64,000 bases of DNA, taken from NCBI GenBank assembly GCA_036898165.1, contig CM072541.1, positions 26,376,501 through 26,440,500 of the forward strand, given 5' to 3'. The notes under the pieces are model-generated. The model worked only from the letters and a program-made list of their open reading frames with translations. It had not been told where the DNA came from and did not search any database. The DNA comes from Silybum marianum. Taxonomy: Eukaryota > Streptophyta > Magnoliopsida > Asterales > Asteraceae. A program made the position numbers and the translations under genes. This document shows, in pieces, positions 1-11,560 of this stretch (position 1 is its first letter; each line of letters starts with the position of its first letter).

Positions 1-215
1 AGACTAAATATTTTAAATTTTAAACAACACAAGGACTAAATATGTACCTTCCCAAATATTTTTAACGGTTACTTTTAACTGTGTTAGTGGTAAGGACGAA
101 AATAAAACCATAAAAACGAAAAAAAACAACTTTTAAATCACAAGAACGAAAATCATTATAAACAGTAAATCACATAAATGAAAATCGTAGTTTACTTTAA
201 AATTATATATTATAA
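1..215. mobile_element. Truncated Mutator-like terminal region
   Basis: AT-rich sequence with repeated 'ggactaaat' and 'acgaaaatcgtagttta' motifs. These resemble the termini of the non-autonomous Mutator-like elements found elsewhere in the window (for example 25048-26051). The other end lies outside the window, so only the family resemblance is supported. Confidence 0.35.
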
Positions 216-848
216 GATGATTGGGTATAAATGGAGGGAGGCCAGTCCTGCTCCTCGACCCTTCATTCATTGAACGTCCGTCACTACATTCTTCATTCTC
301 ATATATTTATTAGAATATATAAATATAAATATATAATATAGACAAAAATTATTTCATGACTCCAAGACAAAAAGGTTAAAAAGCAAAGCATTGTTTTGGA
401 TAAAAGTGGTTTATTTTCTAACCTATACCAACATTATTTTAATCATTAATTAGTTTATCTACAGTCAGTATATAATGCGGTAAAAAAAATAGTTACAGAT
501 TATCAATTAACAAAAACTGAAAAATAAAATAGATGTTTTGGATCAAAATTATATTGATTGTATAAATGAGATATCTCGTATTTAAAACAAGCTCTCTATA
601 TATAATCATGAAATCTATGAGCACAAGAGTCAAACCATTGAATTCAACGTGGTTATGAAAATGAAGGAACACGAAGTACAAATTGAAGTATATCTATATA
701 TATATAAGTGGAATGTTGACTTGATGTATGCATAATCAAGGAGATGAGGAAAATGATGGTAACATTGCATAATAATTCATAACCAAATCAAACCAAACTA
801 GTAACCTCTATTCATAGATGAGTCTGAAATATAGAGATATATGCAGAT
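216..848. other. Intergenic, no gene seen
   Basis: AT-rich sequence with short TA-rich stretches and no coding signal. Open frames here are short and low in complexity. Confidence 0.5.
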
Positions 849-1306
849 ATTACAATAAAAATGATTTCATAGGACGTTTAAAATGAGAAAAAGTCTTAAA
901 AGAATACTTCATAGGACACAAGTTTATAGGAACAAACCATAAAGTGTCATATCTAAAAGTGTTACAATAGGTTTTTAGGACGCTTTAAGACGTTTCAATA
1001 AGTATTTTACGACGATTTTAAAAGAAAATGTTCTATTAGCTATTTTATAGGACACTTTTGAAAAGTGTCCTATAAACCCATATTTTTATGGGACACTTTT
1101 GTTTTTAAGACTTTTTACAAAAGTGTGCTATAAAATAGCTAACAGGATACTTCATTTTTAAAAGCGGCGTGAAAAATTTGTTAAAACGCCTAAAAACATC
1201 ATATAAACTTATTATAACGTTTTTAGATACGACATTTTTTGATTTGATCCTATAAACTTGTATCCTACAAAGTATTCTTTTAGAACACTTTTTCATTTTA
1301 GGTCAT
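849..1306. mobile_element. CACTA-derived foldback element, copy 1
   Basis: The two halves are inverted copies of each other, about 880-1085 against 1090-1305. Each carries the sub-terminal motifs 'tataggacac', 'agtgtcctata' and 'aagtttatagga'. The left end (tacaataaaaatgatttca) is a decayed form of the CACTACAACAAAAATG terminus seen intact at 2839 and 9807. The right terminal repeat is lost. No coding capacity. Confidence 0.6.
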
Positions 1307-1603
1307 TGACGGACCTGTGTGGTGGCATACGGTGGCACGTGCCACCGTATTATCTCTCCGTCGAAGGGTAAATTTTTTGGGTTTGTGAAGGGTGCAACTG
1401 TATCGTTGTAGAAGGTGCTATCGTATACTATTAAGAAGTTCAAGGAAGGTGCAACCGTACCTCGTAATCAACCAAAAAACAAAAAAAAACCTCTTGAAAT
1501 CAACCAAAAAAGCCAAAAAAACTCCCTCGAAATCGATAAAAAAACTTTAAAATTTTTCGAAATCAAGCAAAAAACTTAAAAAATACTTGGAACTGGTGGG
1601 ATT

Positions 1604-1881
1604 AGGCTACAAAATGGAGAAAGTAGGAAAAAATAAGTTTTTCTACAAATATGGAGATCACCCCAAAAATGATTATATGTCAAAGGACCAATAGGAAAAT
1701 TTGAAAATAAATATTTAAAAAAATAATATTTTAATAGATGATTAAAACATTTTAATATTATAATTATTTTTGGATTCTCTAAAATGGAGAATCTATTGGA
1801 GATAAATATAATTTCATTTGGAGTTTTTAACTTTTGATTCTCCATTTTGGAGAAATTATGGGGAATTTGTTGGAGATACTC
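1604..1881. mobile_element. GAGCATCTCC-type MITE, left-truncated
   Basis: The right end reads GGAGATACTC followed by TAA, matching the family intact at 1923-2298. The interior holds the family's 'aaaatggaga' motifs in both orientations. The left terminal repeat is eroded. Confidence 0.5.
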
Positions 1882-1922
1882 TAATAATAAATTTATAGTC
1901 AAAACTTGACAACAATATATAA

Positions 1923-2298
1923 GAGCATCTCCAACAAATTATCTAAAAAAATTCCAAAATGGAGAACAAAATGTCAAAATCTCCAAAAAAAAAGTACATC
2001 CATCTCCAATAGATTCCCCATTTTGAAGAATACGTCATTGATTATAATATCAAAATATTGAATTCATCTAATAAAATATTATTTTTATCTCTAGATATTT
2101 ATTTTCAAAGCCTCCTATTGGGTCTCTAATTTGATAATCATTTTTGAAGTAATCTCCATATTTAGAGAAAAACTCATTCTCTCTCATACTTTCTTCATTT
2201 TGAAGATAGTTTTTAGGAAGCTATTGGAGCAAAAAATTGTCTCAAAAAACCTCATTTTCTCCATTTTTCCCATTTTAAAGAAGATTTTGAAAATGCTC
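1923..2298. mobile_element. GAGCATCTCC-type PIF/Harbinger MITE
   Basis: Starts GAGCATCTCCAACA and ends AAATGCTC, with the same 3-bp sequence TAA on both sides (1920-1922 and 2299-2301). The interior is AT-rich, with mirrored 'ccaaaatggaga'/'ctccatttt' motifs and no frame. The TAA duplication points to PIF/Harbinger; the assignment is inference. Confidence 0.65.
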
Positions 2299-2542
2299 TA
2301 AGAGTTATAACTCAAGTTCTTGAAATATTAAGATGAGTAAGTAATTATCTTATATTTGGTTTCTCTTGTTTATCATCCACGGGTAAGGTTCATGGGTAAA
2401 TTCTATAAATACAAAAACCGATGAATACTTTAATAACCGTTTATCCGGATAATATAAACATTGTATACAAATAATAAAAAAATGTTTCCTCATTTCTATA
2501 TACATATGTATACCGGAAAATTTTATATACACATTTACATAT

Positions 2543-2839
2543 CATTATAACAAAAATGATTTTATAGGACGTATAAAATGAAAAAAAAACATCTTAAAAG
2601 AATACTTTATAGGACCCAAGTTTATAGAATCAAACCAAAAAATGTCATATCTAAAAACGTTACAATAGGTTTATAAAGATGTTTTTAGTCGTTTTAACAA
2701 GTTTTTTATGACACTTTTAATTAAAGTGTCTTATTAGCTATTTTACAAGACATTTTTGAAAAGTGTCTTATAAGTTAAGTATTATTTTAAGACGTTTTTT
2801 TTATTTGAAACATCTTATAAAATCATTTTTGTTGTAGTG
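2543..2839. mobile_element. Non-autonomous CACTA element, copy 2
   Basis: A complete 297-bp element. The left terminus is CATTATAACAAAAATGATTT and the right terminus, read inward, is CACTACAACAAAAATGATTT. The 3-bp sequence TAT flanks both ends (2540-2542 and 2840-2842). CACTA ends plus a 3-bp duplication define the superfamily. It has no coding capacity and shares its sub-terminal 'taggac/gtccta' repeats with four other copies in the window. Confidence 0.8.
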
Positions 2840-2950
2840 TATTATACAAATAAATAATTATTAAATTATTATTCGGTTTTCATCCTTTACTGTTTTCTCC
2901 ATAACTTAAACCTATCATTTAAAACCTCCAACTAAACATAATATATATTT

Positions 2951-3468
2951 GAGTAAATTATAATTTTGGTCCCTAAGGTTTGTAATTTGTTATGGAATTG
3001 GTCCTTTATCTTTAAAAATTACAAAAAACCCTCTAGGTATGCATTTTGTTATGGATTTGGTCCCTCGAGCTGACGACCGTCTGATTTTTCTGTTAAGCTC
3101 GAGGGAATTATCGTCATTTTACATTATTGCATTTATTTTAGAATTTTTAATTAGTTATAATTATTTCTTTTGAATATTCATCTTCTTCACCAAGAACACA
3201 CCAAGAACACCATTTTTTTTAAAATCTAAATCGAATCAAACCATATTAAATAACCAAATCAAAATCAAACCCGTATCTAATAACCAAAACCAAACTCACT
3301 TAAAAAAAACCAAAATCAAACTCATATCTAAACACCAAAACGAAAATCAAATACATTCAATAACCAAAATCAAACCCACTTAAAAAACCCAAAATCAAAC
3401 TCATTAAAAAACCAGATCTGAGAGAATATGTGATCGAGAGAAGAACTAGATGACACACAGAGAAAGAA

Positions 3469-3516
<48 letters not shown>

Positions 3517-3614
3517 GACGCAAAGATGAAGTCAACGGAAAAACTCGTCGAAGAAGACGAAGTCGTCGGAAAAACTCGCCGGAAAAGACGAAGTCGCCGG
3601 AGAAAGTCTTCTTT

Positions 3615-3646
<32 letters not shown>

Positions 3647-3986
3647 AGATCTCACTCTCTCTCTCTCTCTCTTTTCTCTTTTAAGTTACTTTGATTTTTG
3701 TTTTTTAATGGGTTTGATTTTGGTTTTTAAGTTGGTGTTCTTGGTGAAAAATATGAGTATTCAAAGGAAGTAATTATAACTAATTAAAAAAATTCTAAAA
3801 TAAATGAAATAATGTAGAATGATGATAATGCCCTCGAACTTAACGGAGAAATCAGACGGCCGTCAGCTCGAGGGATCAAATCCATAACAAAATGCATACC
3901 TTAAGGGTTTTCTTGTAATTTTTGAAGATAAAGAACCAATTCCATAACAAATTACAAAGCTTAGGGACCAAAAATGTAATTTACTC
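2951..3986. mobile_element. Mutator-like element with perfect 9-bp TSD
   Basis: A 1,036-bp element with long inverted ends (GAGTAAATTATAATTTTGGT on the left; the right end reads inward as GAGTAAATTACATTTTTGGT). Both sides carry the same 9-bp duplication TATATATTT (2942-2950, 3987-3995). The inverted arms run several hundred bases and surround a (GA)n tract near 3465-3510 and a (CT)n tract near 3620-3672. The 107-codon frame inside is microsatellite-driven and not credible as a gene. Confidence 0.8.
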
Positions 3987-4318
3987 TATATATTTTAAAT
4001 ATATTGGATTTTGGTGGTCAAAGACTGCAAAAATATTTATTAATATAAAATTAAAAAATAATGTGTTGAATTTGTACGTAAGGTGTGTATTGTATGTGAG
4101 TGCGACCGCTTCCGGTTTAGCCGCAATGATTCAGACTTTAATGCAATCATTGACCTGTTTGCTTATTTTTTATTTTTTATTTTCATTTTTATTTTATAGA
4201 TAATTGGGCTTATTTTCCTTAAATTTGGGTCTAATTGAAAACGCACGCCATATTTTTCTATAACTTACCAAAACTCAAATACATTATTACTATTTTAAAT
4301 TGATTAAACCCATATCTT

Positions 4319-4641
4319 TTTTTTTAAAGTTGTAGTGGCATTGAATAAACGAACGACTACCACGAACACACGCACGCACGTCTCTTCGGCATCCACAAAC
4401 AGCCCATTAATCCGCTGCTGTCCCGGCCCAACTTACGCTGAACCTAGAGCACAACTACAGTCTAAAGTTGGGCTGGGAGACCAGCCCAATCAAAGACTGG
4501 ACCAGCCCAAGGACTGAGTACTCCTCATACCCTCAAATTGACTTCCCTTGGATTCGAACTCAGGTAGAATGGGATGACATCTACAACCCCCCAGGATGTT
4601 ACCGGCCTTGGGGAAACCAACTGAGCTAGACATGATTTGTA
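4319..4641 (-). mobile_element. tRNA-derived SINE with 16-bp TSD
   Basis: Read on the minus strand, it has a pol III box A (TAGCTCAGTTGG, near 4620-4632), then a box B (GAGTTCGAATCC, near 4551-4563), then a body of about 220 bp, and ends in an A-tail seen on the plus strand as a T-run at 4317-4326. The flanks ATTAAACCCATATCTT (4303-4318) and ATTAAACCCTTATCTT (4642-4657) form a 16-bp target duplication with one mismatch. The short open frame on the plus strand inside it is incidental. Confidence 0.85.
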
Positions 4642-4659
4642 ATTAAACCCTTATCTTAA

Positions 4660-5390
4660 TAGTGTGTCTTAGCATATTTCGAGAAAATAGGGATTTTGAA
4701 CAAAAAAATCATTAATTATCTAAACACTATGATAAAATCGGATTTAATATATCTAATTATTCTAATAGATCGTTTTATAGATGTTAAGTTTTTAAAACAA
4801 ACAATAAATCATCATGTCTAAAAACATTGTAATAAATCATCAAGTAGATGCACTAAATCTATCAAACATTCAGATAACATGTTAATATGTATTGTTACTA
4901 TTGTATAACTAATCCTTATACGTATAACCATTCAAATAATATATAGAAAATATAGACATTCACTAATAGCAAGTACAAGAATTCAAAATTAAAATAACAC
5001 TCTTTTCAAGAAGTAATATTTGAATGCATGTACTCATGTAGTCCTCTAATGAAAGAAACTGATCTCCTCAAATAACCTTTAAAGAAATTTAAACTCAAAA
5101 TATGTTATTGATTAAACTTTAATGAATAAATAATTTAAAAAATAAGTCGGTATTATATAATATTATCATGGTACAACGCCTTCAAATACAACACATATCA
5201 ATCAACTTTATAATTTTATATAAATGGTATGATACTCCCAATCGATTACAACAAGTAACAATTATATTGATATTAATTAAATTGGTACAACTGATATATG
5301 AATTGGTTGGTTTGTAAAAAAATTCACAACAAATTTACTTTAAAATACAATTGAAGTGTTTAATCAATAATAAAAGTTTTATTTAATAGA
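4660..5390. other. Intergenic, no gene seen
   Basis: Very AT-rich sequence without coding signal, recognisable terminal repeats or RNA genes. Confidence 0.5.
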
Positions 5391-5393
5391 AAA

Positions 5394-6763
5394 GAGTGAA
5401 TTACATTTTTGATCCTTTGTGAATGCCTGTTTTTTAGTTTTTGTCCCTCCAATTTGAAAACTACATTCTTATTCCAAAAATCGTGTCTTTTAGCACAAAT
5501 GAGTCCCTTCCGTTGACGCCATCCAAAATGGTACCATGTGAGGATAATTTTTGTCTTTTTACCCTTTTTTATTTTACTTTAAAAATACATAAACATTACT
5601 ATTTTATGTTATAAAGTAAATAAAAAGATGCATAACCTCTCTTTGAAACACTACATGTACCCCCAAACATGCAAAATCACATTCAAGAAATTGTCCCCTA
5701 TTATGCGTAAGCTCTCCCTGAAACACTCTGTCTAGCCCCAAACATGCATAATCTCTTCGTGAAATCCTCCCCACCTCCCCAACTTCCTTTATCTGGCGAA
5801 CCCATATGGCGAACCCCACAACATCCTCGATTCATCGGTGAAACCCGCTCCCTACCACGTTGGCATCATATCTCTCATCTTGAACCCCTTATATCGCCTT
5901 TCACGAACTTACATTCTGGTTTGCGATGCAATTTGAAGAACCATGGGTTTGAGCTTTAGGTTTTCCCCTAAACCTGCAAAAATTTCGAAAATTTAGATGG
6001 GTTTGATTTCAAGGGGGCTGGGGAAGAACACATAAATAAATACAAACTTAAAGACGAAGACGATCCAGGTTTGATTTTATGACGATCTCGAAGACGATTC
6101 ACATTTGGGTTTACGAAGACGCTTCGAAGACGACCATGAAAATTCAGATGTAGGGCTTTGATTTCAAATGATTTTGAATCCTAGATTCAGGTTTGATTCG
6201 TTTTGTAAAAGTCAAGATTCAGGCGTTCATAATATAGAGTTTTGATTTAGGGTTTTTTGTTGTTTTTATTTGGATTAATATTTAGATTTAGATTGTTTAG
6301 GTTCTTCTTATGATCCATACTTGTATGAATTTAGATTTGATTGGTTATGTCCATCAGACTTGTTTCAATGAATTTACATAAAGTTGTTGGTGTTCTTATG
6401 ATATTGATTTTGTGTTTGGATTTGTGATTGACATTTTCGATCATAATTTTGTGTTTGAATGTTCATCATTTGTGTTTATCTGGATTTTCTTGAATGTTCA
6501 TCATCCAAACTTTTTCTTGTGGGATCTGGTTTTGAATGGAGAGAGATGAAGACAGGAGGAAGAAGGAGGGTTAAAAAGCTGAAAACATCCCTCACACGAG
6601 GGGAACATGATAAAGTTAATGGAGCTCCATCTAAAGGTGTTAATCGGAGGGAACAATTTGGGCTCTAAAACACGATATTTGGACTAAGAGTGTATATTTA
6701 TGAATTGAAGTAACGAAAACCAAAAACCAAGTATTAAGAAAGGACCAAAGATGTAATTCACTC
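5394..6763. mobile_element. Mutator-like element, about 1.4 kb
   Basis: Terminal inverted repeats GAGTGAATTACATTTTTGAT (left) and GAGTGAATTACATCTTTGGT (right, read inward) belong to the same family as 2951-3986. I could not align a clean 9-bp duplication. The interior (about 5620-6660) is less AT-rich, with 'gaagacga' motifs and short frames on both strands. It may contain captured host sequence, but I do not recognise any gene. Confidence 0.6.
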
Positions 6764-7601
6764 TTTAGAATATGTTTATTTTGTTGTTGACTTTTTAACC
6801 AATCAACCCAATGGACAATTTCCTTTGACTATATATATATATATATATATATAGTTCTTTATTGTTTCATTCTAGGGTTTAGTTTATTGGCGGTTAAAAT
6901 ATAGTTAGCCCAATTTCATTAAGAGAATTCAAGTCGTCTCGAGATTCGAGACACGTTATCTCGAAGACCGAATTGAATTCTTGCAATTTCATCGTTTTCG
7001 TCCTCAAAAAGCAAAACTAACAATAACTATGTTTATAGGTTATTTTGAAACAGAGTATCATAAATCAAAATCTTTAAAAAAGTATATTTAACTCTAACCG
7101 TTATTCTTTTTTACTAATTCCAACATTAGTTATACTATGAAAATATTTTTATAAATTCATCGACCTATACAATTTCAAAAAAAAAATATAACACATTCAA
7201 CCTTTTTGGTGAAAACAATTAAATTTATATGTCTCTATATTTTAACATACATTTTAACATAACCGTTAGAAATAAAAATAACTGTTTTAATATGACCATT
7301 GGAGATGATGTAAGTATCACTTTCTACTTTCTAGCATTGAGTACAATACAAGCTTGTAATTAAGTTTAGTATGGTGGGAATTTTAAATTTTTTGATTCAC
7401 AACTTTGAGATATCATGATGCTACTAATAAAGTTTTGTGCAAGTTGCTATGTTTTCTTAAAAGAAAAGTGTTTGATAAGTTCTTGGATACCATAGATCAT
7501 ATCACAAACATATCAAGTTTATCATATCATTTTTTCGTTGCTTCATAAAGTTATTCACAAGATTGGATTGAAATGAGTATAAGGGATATGAGGGAGGTGA
7601 A
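6764..7601. other. Intergenic with TA microsatellite
   Basis: Contains a (TA)n tract at about 6831-6852. The rest is AT-rich without coding signal. Confidence 0.5.
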
Positions 7602-7771
7602 AACGTTAAAAAAAACTGAAAAATACCATGAGAGCCTACCATTTGTACGGTATTTTTTTTCTATGCATCAATGCATATATATACATTAGTGCATATGCAC
7701 AAATGCATGTTAGGGCATACCGTCCAGATGGCGGACTATCAGAGTGTTCTCAGTTTTCTTTTTTTCAACGT
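7602..7771. mobile_element. Short foldback MITE
   Basis: Inverted ends AACGTTAAAAAAAACTGA and, read inward from the right, AACGTTGAAAAAAAGAAAAC. The core is rich in 'tgcat' palindromes. Related sequence occurs at about 37810-38415, where an hAT element has inserted into it. Confidence 0.45.
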
Positions 7772-8029
7772 TTTCCCTTGAACTATTTATTAAGAAGGAA
7801 AATGAGAATGTCATATAATTATATTATATAAAATCAAATATTTTATTTTATTTTTCTTAATTATTGATTAATACCTCTAATCAAACACCCCTAAATCATC
7901 AAACCCCTAAGTAAAATCAAATTTGAGCACTTTGTGTTTTAAACTTGCAAAATAGGATGAATGTGTGTCAAGGATGGAAAATGAGTGTTAATGTTTATTA
8001 AGAGTCTAGAGGAAGTATGAGTTATGATA

Positions 8030-8490
8030 TACTTTGTAATAAAAATGTCTAAATGTCTTAATAGATTGTTTTATAAGACTTAAGTTTATAAAACCAAATA
8101 GTTGTACGTCCTACCGCTACAAGTATGAAGGCTTTCATTAACATAAATATCCGCCAATCAAACTTTATGGATAAAGGTATGACCAACGGACCTTAGTTGA
8201 TGAAACTTTTGAAATAAATGTGTTACAATAAGTTTATATGGGATTTTTGGGTGTTTTAACAAGTTTTTTTTGGACATTTATGAAATAGAGTGTCATGTTA
8301 GTTTTTTTTATATGACGCTTTTGAGAAATGTCATATGAAATTATGAATACATTTTTTTGTAAGACACTTGTGTTTATAAGACTTTTTTTTTTCAAATAAT
8401 TTCTTAAAAATATAATAGGACGTTTTGTCCAAAATTGTTCTTGAAACTTGTTAAACATTCTATAAACTTATTGTAAGCACAAATGTTTGT
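8030..8490. mobile_element. CACTA-derived element, copy 3 (degenerate)
   Basis: Contains the family sub-terminal motifs 'ataagacttaagtttataaaacc', 'gtgttacaataagttta' and 'gacgcttttgagaa' in the same order as copies 2, 4 and 5. Both termini are decayed, and unrelated sequence interrupts it near 8108-8210. Confidence 0.5.
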
Positions 8491-8530
8491 TTGTAAATCC
8501 TATGAAATGGTCTATTAATTAGAATACTTA

Positions 8531-8819
8531 GGGGCCGTTTACCAAATCTTACTCGGGTAAGTGCTTACCGGTAAAATTCAACACTATCACTTACTTATTG
8601 GGTAGGATTTTAGTCCACCAAAACGGCATCGTATGTAACAATTTACTCGACAAGCTCTTACCGTGGTAACAGTCGTTGCCAGAACTTACCGGGTAAGACT
8701 CTTGGTCCTTGTTTTTCTTTTCTTCGCTCTTATCGGGTAAGATTTTTGGTAATATCTTTCGGGTAAGATAATATGACTTAATAAGCGCTTACCCGAGTAA
8801 GCGTTTAGTAAGTGGCCTC
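8531..8819. mobile_element. GGGGCCGTTTAC PIF/Harbinger MITE, copy 1
   Basis: The left end GGGGCCGTTTACCAAATCTT and right end (read inward) GAGGCCACTTACTAAACGCT are inverted. TTA flanks both sides (8528-8530 and 8820-8822). The interior is built of 'cttaccgggtaag' palindromes, so the whole element can fold on itself. Related copies occur at 12248, 31120 and 37029, with degenerate traces near 47010-47090, 53400-53680 and 61930. Confidence 0.7.
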
Positions 8820-9017
8820 TTAGATATATTTTTGAAGTTTTATAAACCTAATGTAGTGGTTAAAGAGGAGAGAAACATGATTTGTGCAATCAATGAAGTT
8901 TGAATCACATAGAACTATACATATACAGATAATAAAACTGAAAATAATTAATAAAAGTCTGAAACAACGATGAAAACGAGAATAAAGCAGACGAACAATT
9001 CTTGCCTATTAACATTT

Positions 9018-9020
<3 letters not shown>

Positions 9021-9073
<53 letters not shown>
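9021..9073. repeat. (TA)n-(GA)n microsatellite
   Basis: A TA dinucleotide run followed directly by a GA run. It abuts the left end of the MITE that starts at 9074. Confidence 0.85.
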
Positions 9074-9074
<1 letters not shown>

Positions 9075-9265
9075 GGGAAGGTTGAAATTAGAACTTTGTA
9101 AATTTAAAAGAATAAATTAATACCTTATGGACCACATATGATGTGAGTCTCACATAATATTAAATCAGAAATGATTTAATATTATGTGGAACCCACATCA
9201 TATGTGGTCCATAAAATGTTCTTTTATTCCTTTAAAAATGGGTGGTTCTCGTATGATCCTTCCCC
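9074..9265. mobile_element. TA-microsatellite MITE family 1, copy 1
   Basis: Ends GGGGAAGGTTGAAATTAG and, inward from the right, GGGGAAGGATCATACGAG. A large internal palindrome is centred near 9170 and built from 'ggaccacatatgatgtg' and its complement. Dinucleotide repeats flank both sides. Four relatives are present in the window. Confidence 0.65.
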
Positions 9266-9266
9266 G

Positions 9267-9322
<56 letters not shown>

Positions 9323-9324
<2 letters not shown>

Positions 9325-9445
9325 GAAGGTTCAAATGAGAACTTTACATTTTTAAAGAAACAAATGGACACTTGTGAATCACATATTATGTGGTCTACAA
9401 TTTGTTCATTTGTTCCTTTAAGGAGGGGTGGTTCTCATTTGATCC

Positions 9446-9450
<5 letters not shown>
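9323..9450. mobile_element. TA-microsatellite MITE family 1, copy 2
   Basis: Starts 'aggaaggttcaaatgagaac' and ends 'ggttctcatttgatccctct'. It is a shorter relative of 9074-9265 and lies between a (CA)n(TA)n tract (9267-9322) and another TA run (9451-9480). Confidence 0.65.
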
Positions 9451-9480
<30 letters not shown>

Positions 9481-9483
<3 letters not shown>

Positions 9484-9624
9484 AAGGTGCAAATGAGAAC
9501 TTTGCATTTTTAAAGGAACAAAGGGACTCTTGTGGATCACATATGATGTGGGTCCCACATAATATGTGGTCCACAATTTGTTCATTTGTTCTTTTAAGAT
9601 GGGGTGATTCTCATTTGATCCTTC

Positions 9625-9628
<4 letters not shown>
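9481..9628. mobile_element. TA-microsatellite MITE family 1, copy 3
   Basis: Starts 'aggaaggtgcaaatgagaac' and ends 'gattctcatttgatccttcc', with 'cacatatgatgtgggtcc' inside. TA runs flank both sides, so copies 1-3 form a tandem-like series separated by microsatellite DNA. Confidence 0.65.
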
Positions 9629-9658
<30 letters not shown>

Positions 9659-9806
9659 CTGTGTTTGTATGTGTCCGCCTTTGAAATGAGATAGTACTTT
9701 GATTTTGGTCCTTTTTGGGATGAACAATGTAGTAAGTTGTGAAGGTAGGATAGCGTTATAAAACATTATAGTTTTTCTTAACAAATGACAATGTTTTACT
9801 TGATAT

Positions 9807-10205
9807 CACTACAACAAAACTTGGATTTATATTATGTCAAATACTTTTTAGGTATTAAGTTTTAATAGACCCTTTATAAGACTAAACAATAAAATATCGC
9901 ATCTGAAAGTGTTGTAATAAGTTTATAAAACACTTTGGGTGTCTTAACAAGTTTTTAAGACACTTTTAATATTGAATGTCGTATTAGCTATTTTATATGA
10001 TACTTTTGAGAAGCGTCCTATAAAATATATTTTTATATGACACGTTTTCAATAGTAGCTTATAAACTAGCTAATACAACATTTTTTAAATAAAAATGTAT
10101 TAAAAATCTTGTTATGACCTTCAAAAACGTCCTATTAACTTGCTACATCACTTTTAGATAGAACAATTTATTATTTTACTCTATAAATTAAGTCTTATAA
10201 TACAG
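9807..10205. mobile_element. CACTA-derived element, copy 4
   Basis: Begins with the canonical terminus CACTACAACAAAA at 9807. It carries the shared sub-terminal motifs 'aataagtttataaaacac' and 'gcgtcctataaaata' and then their inverted counterparts. The right terminus is not clear; the end is estimated. Confidence 0.6.
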
Positions 10206-10439
10206 TTTATCATACAATGACTTATCAAATAGAAACAATAAGCAAAGCAAATAATGTGAATCAAGAAGCAAACCAACATAATGAAATAAAACAACAAAAG
10301 CAAAACAACTATGACATCATTTGAATTGGGAGCAAATGAAATATCACGGCTTCAATCCAACTGTTGTCAAAAGAAGCAACGAACGACTATAAAGCTACAA
10401 CAAAATCGGGTTGGTTGACGTCACAAATCTGTATGTGTC

Positions 10440-10690
10440 CAAATAAACTTTTTTTATAGGAGTTAACTCTATAGGACCATAGTAAAAAATGTGTCATATG
10501 TAAGAGCATTGCAATAGATTTATATAATGCTTTTGAACGTCATAAATAGTTTTTTATGACATTTTTAAAATAATGTGTCATGTTAACTTTTTTCTATAAG
10601 ACACTTTTGAGAAGTGTGAAATAAACACATCATTGTGTAATATGCTTGTGTTTATAGGGCTATATTTTCAAACAATCTCAAATAGAACAA
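10440..10690. mobile_element. CACTA-derived element, copy 5 (fragment)
   Basis: Carries 'tataggaccatagtaaaaaatgtgtcatat' style motifs matching copies 2-4 in the same order (quoted loosely; key words are tataggac, gtgtcatat and gacacttttgagaagtgt). Both termini are missing. Confidence 0.45.
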
Positions 10691-10739
10691 ACAAATATTT
10701 ATAAAATTACACATCTAGACAAAGATATTGGATCCAACG

Positions 10740-11560
10740 AGTTTAAAGTGAAGCAGAGATGTGGTCAAGTTTGGCATGCGGAAATTCAAGGGTATTATTT
10801 GCAGATGAGGCGGAAAGAGTTTGAGGTTTGTTGAAATTCGTCGAGATAGATAGGGTTTGGGGTTTAGTGATGCATGTCTCTAAATGCATATATAAATTTC
10901 CAATTGTTTGCTTCGTTCACTATAATGGATGTGAAAGTGTGTGCCATCAGTAGTGAGAACAGTTGATATAGGGTTACTGTAGAATTTGCTAACATAGATA
11001 TTGGGGTAAGGTGTCACGTGATTGTAGAAATTGAAATCAAAATACCACAAGTTACGTGATGTTCTCGAGGCTAAAGTACAAGATGAATAAGATAAAATAT
11101 GTTGTGGATATGGGTGACCTTGTTGTCGTATGGAATAGTGGCATGCTAATATTGATGAAATGATCAGATTTTTGACTTACAAATTTGTCTGTTAAGACTT
11201 CTTAAGCCATATATGGTATAGTAACTATTAGTCGAAGGCTCGGACATGATGAAGGTGAGACTGGAACTAGTGATTTGGTGAAAGTTACGTAGAATATTAA
11301 GGCATATGGGAATGAAGATGCAACCTGTGATGCGAGCTAGAGTTCAAGCACAGGAGGTCTTCGTGACCTAGGGAGTCTATGTAAATCAGATGCCACATTG
11401 CATGAACCCATTGAGAAAATGAGCGCGAGATGTACGACCTTAGAAAGTCACGTTTCAGACCTAGTGCCATGAGGGTGCACAAGCTTAGAAGGTCACTCAC
11501 AAATTGAACACAGTGTCCACCATCATGCATTTATGGTCGCATATGATCAAGTTTTGGTTT
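10740..11560. other. Unrecognised, less AT-rich region
   Basis: Base composition is noticeably more balanced than its surroundings, but stops interrupt all frames. The longest frame is 77 codons on the minus strand (11297-11530) and matches nothing I recognise. It may be an eroded transposon coding region or an old gene fragment. Confidence 0.3.

Noticed and set aside
1576..1902. 108-codon frame on the minus strand
   Set aside because: It falls within a GAGCATCTCC-type MITE and has the composition of AT-rich repeat DNA.
3450..3773. 107-codon Arg/Glu-rich frame
   Set aside because: It is generated by GA and CT microsatellites inside a Mutator-like element.
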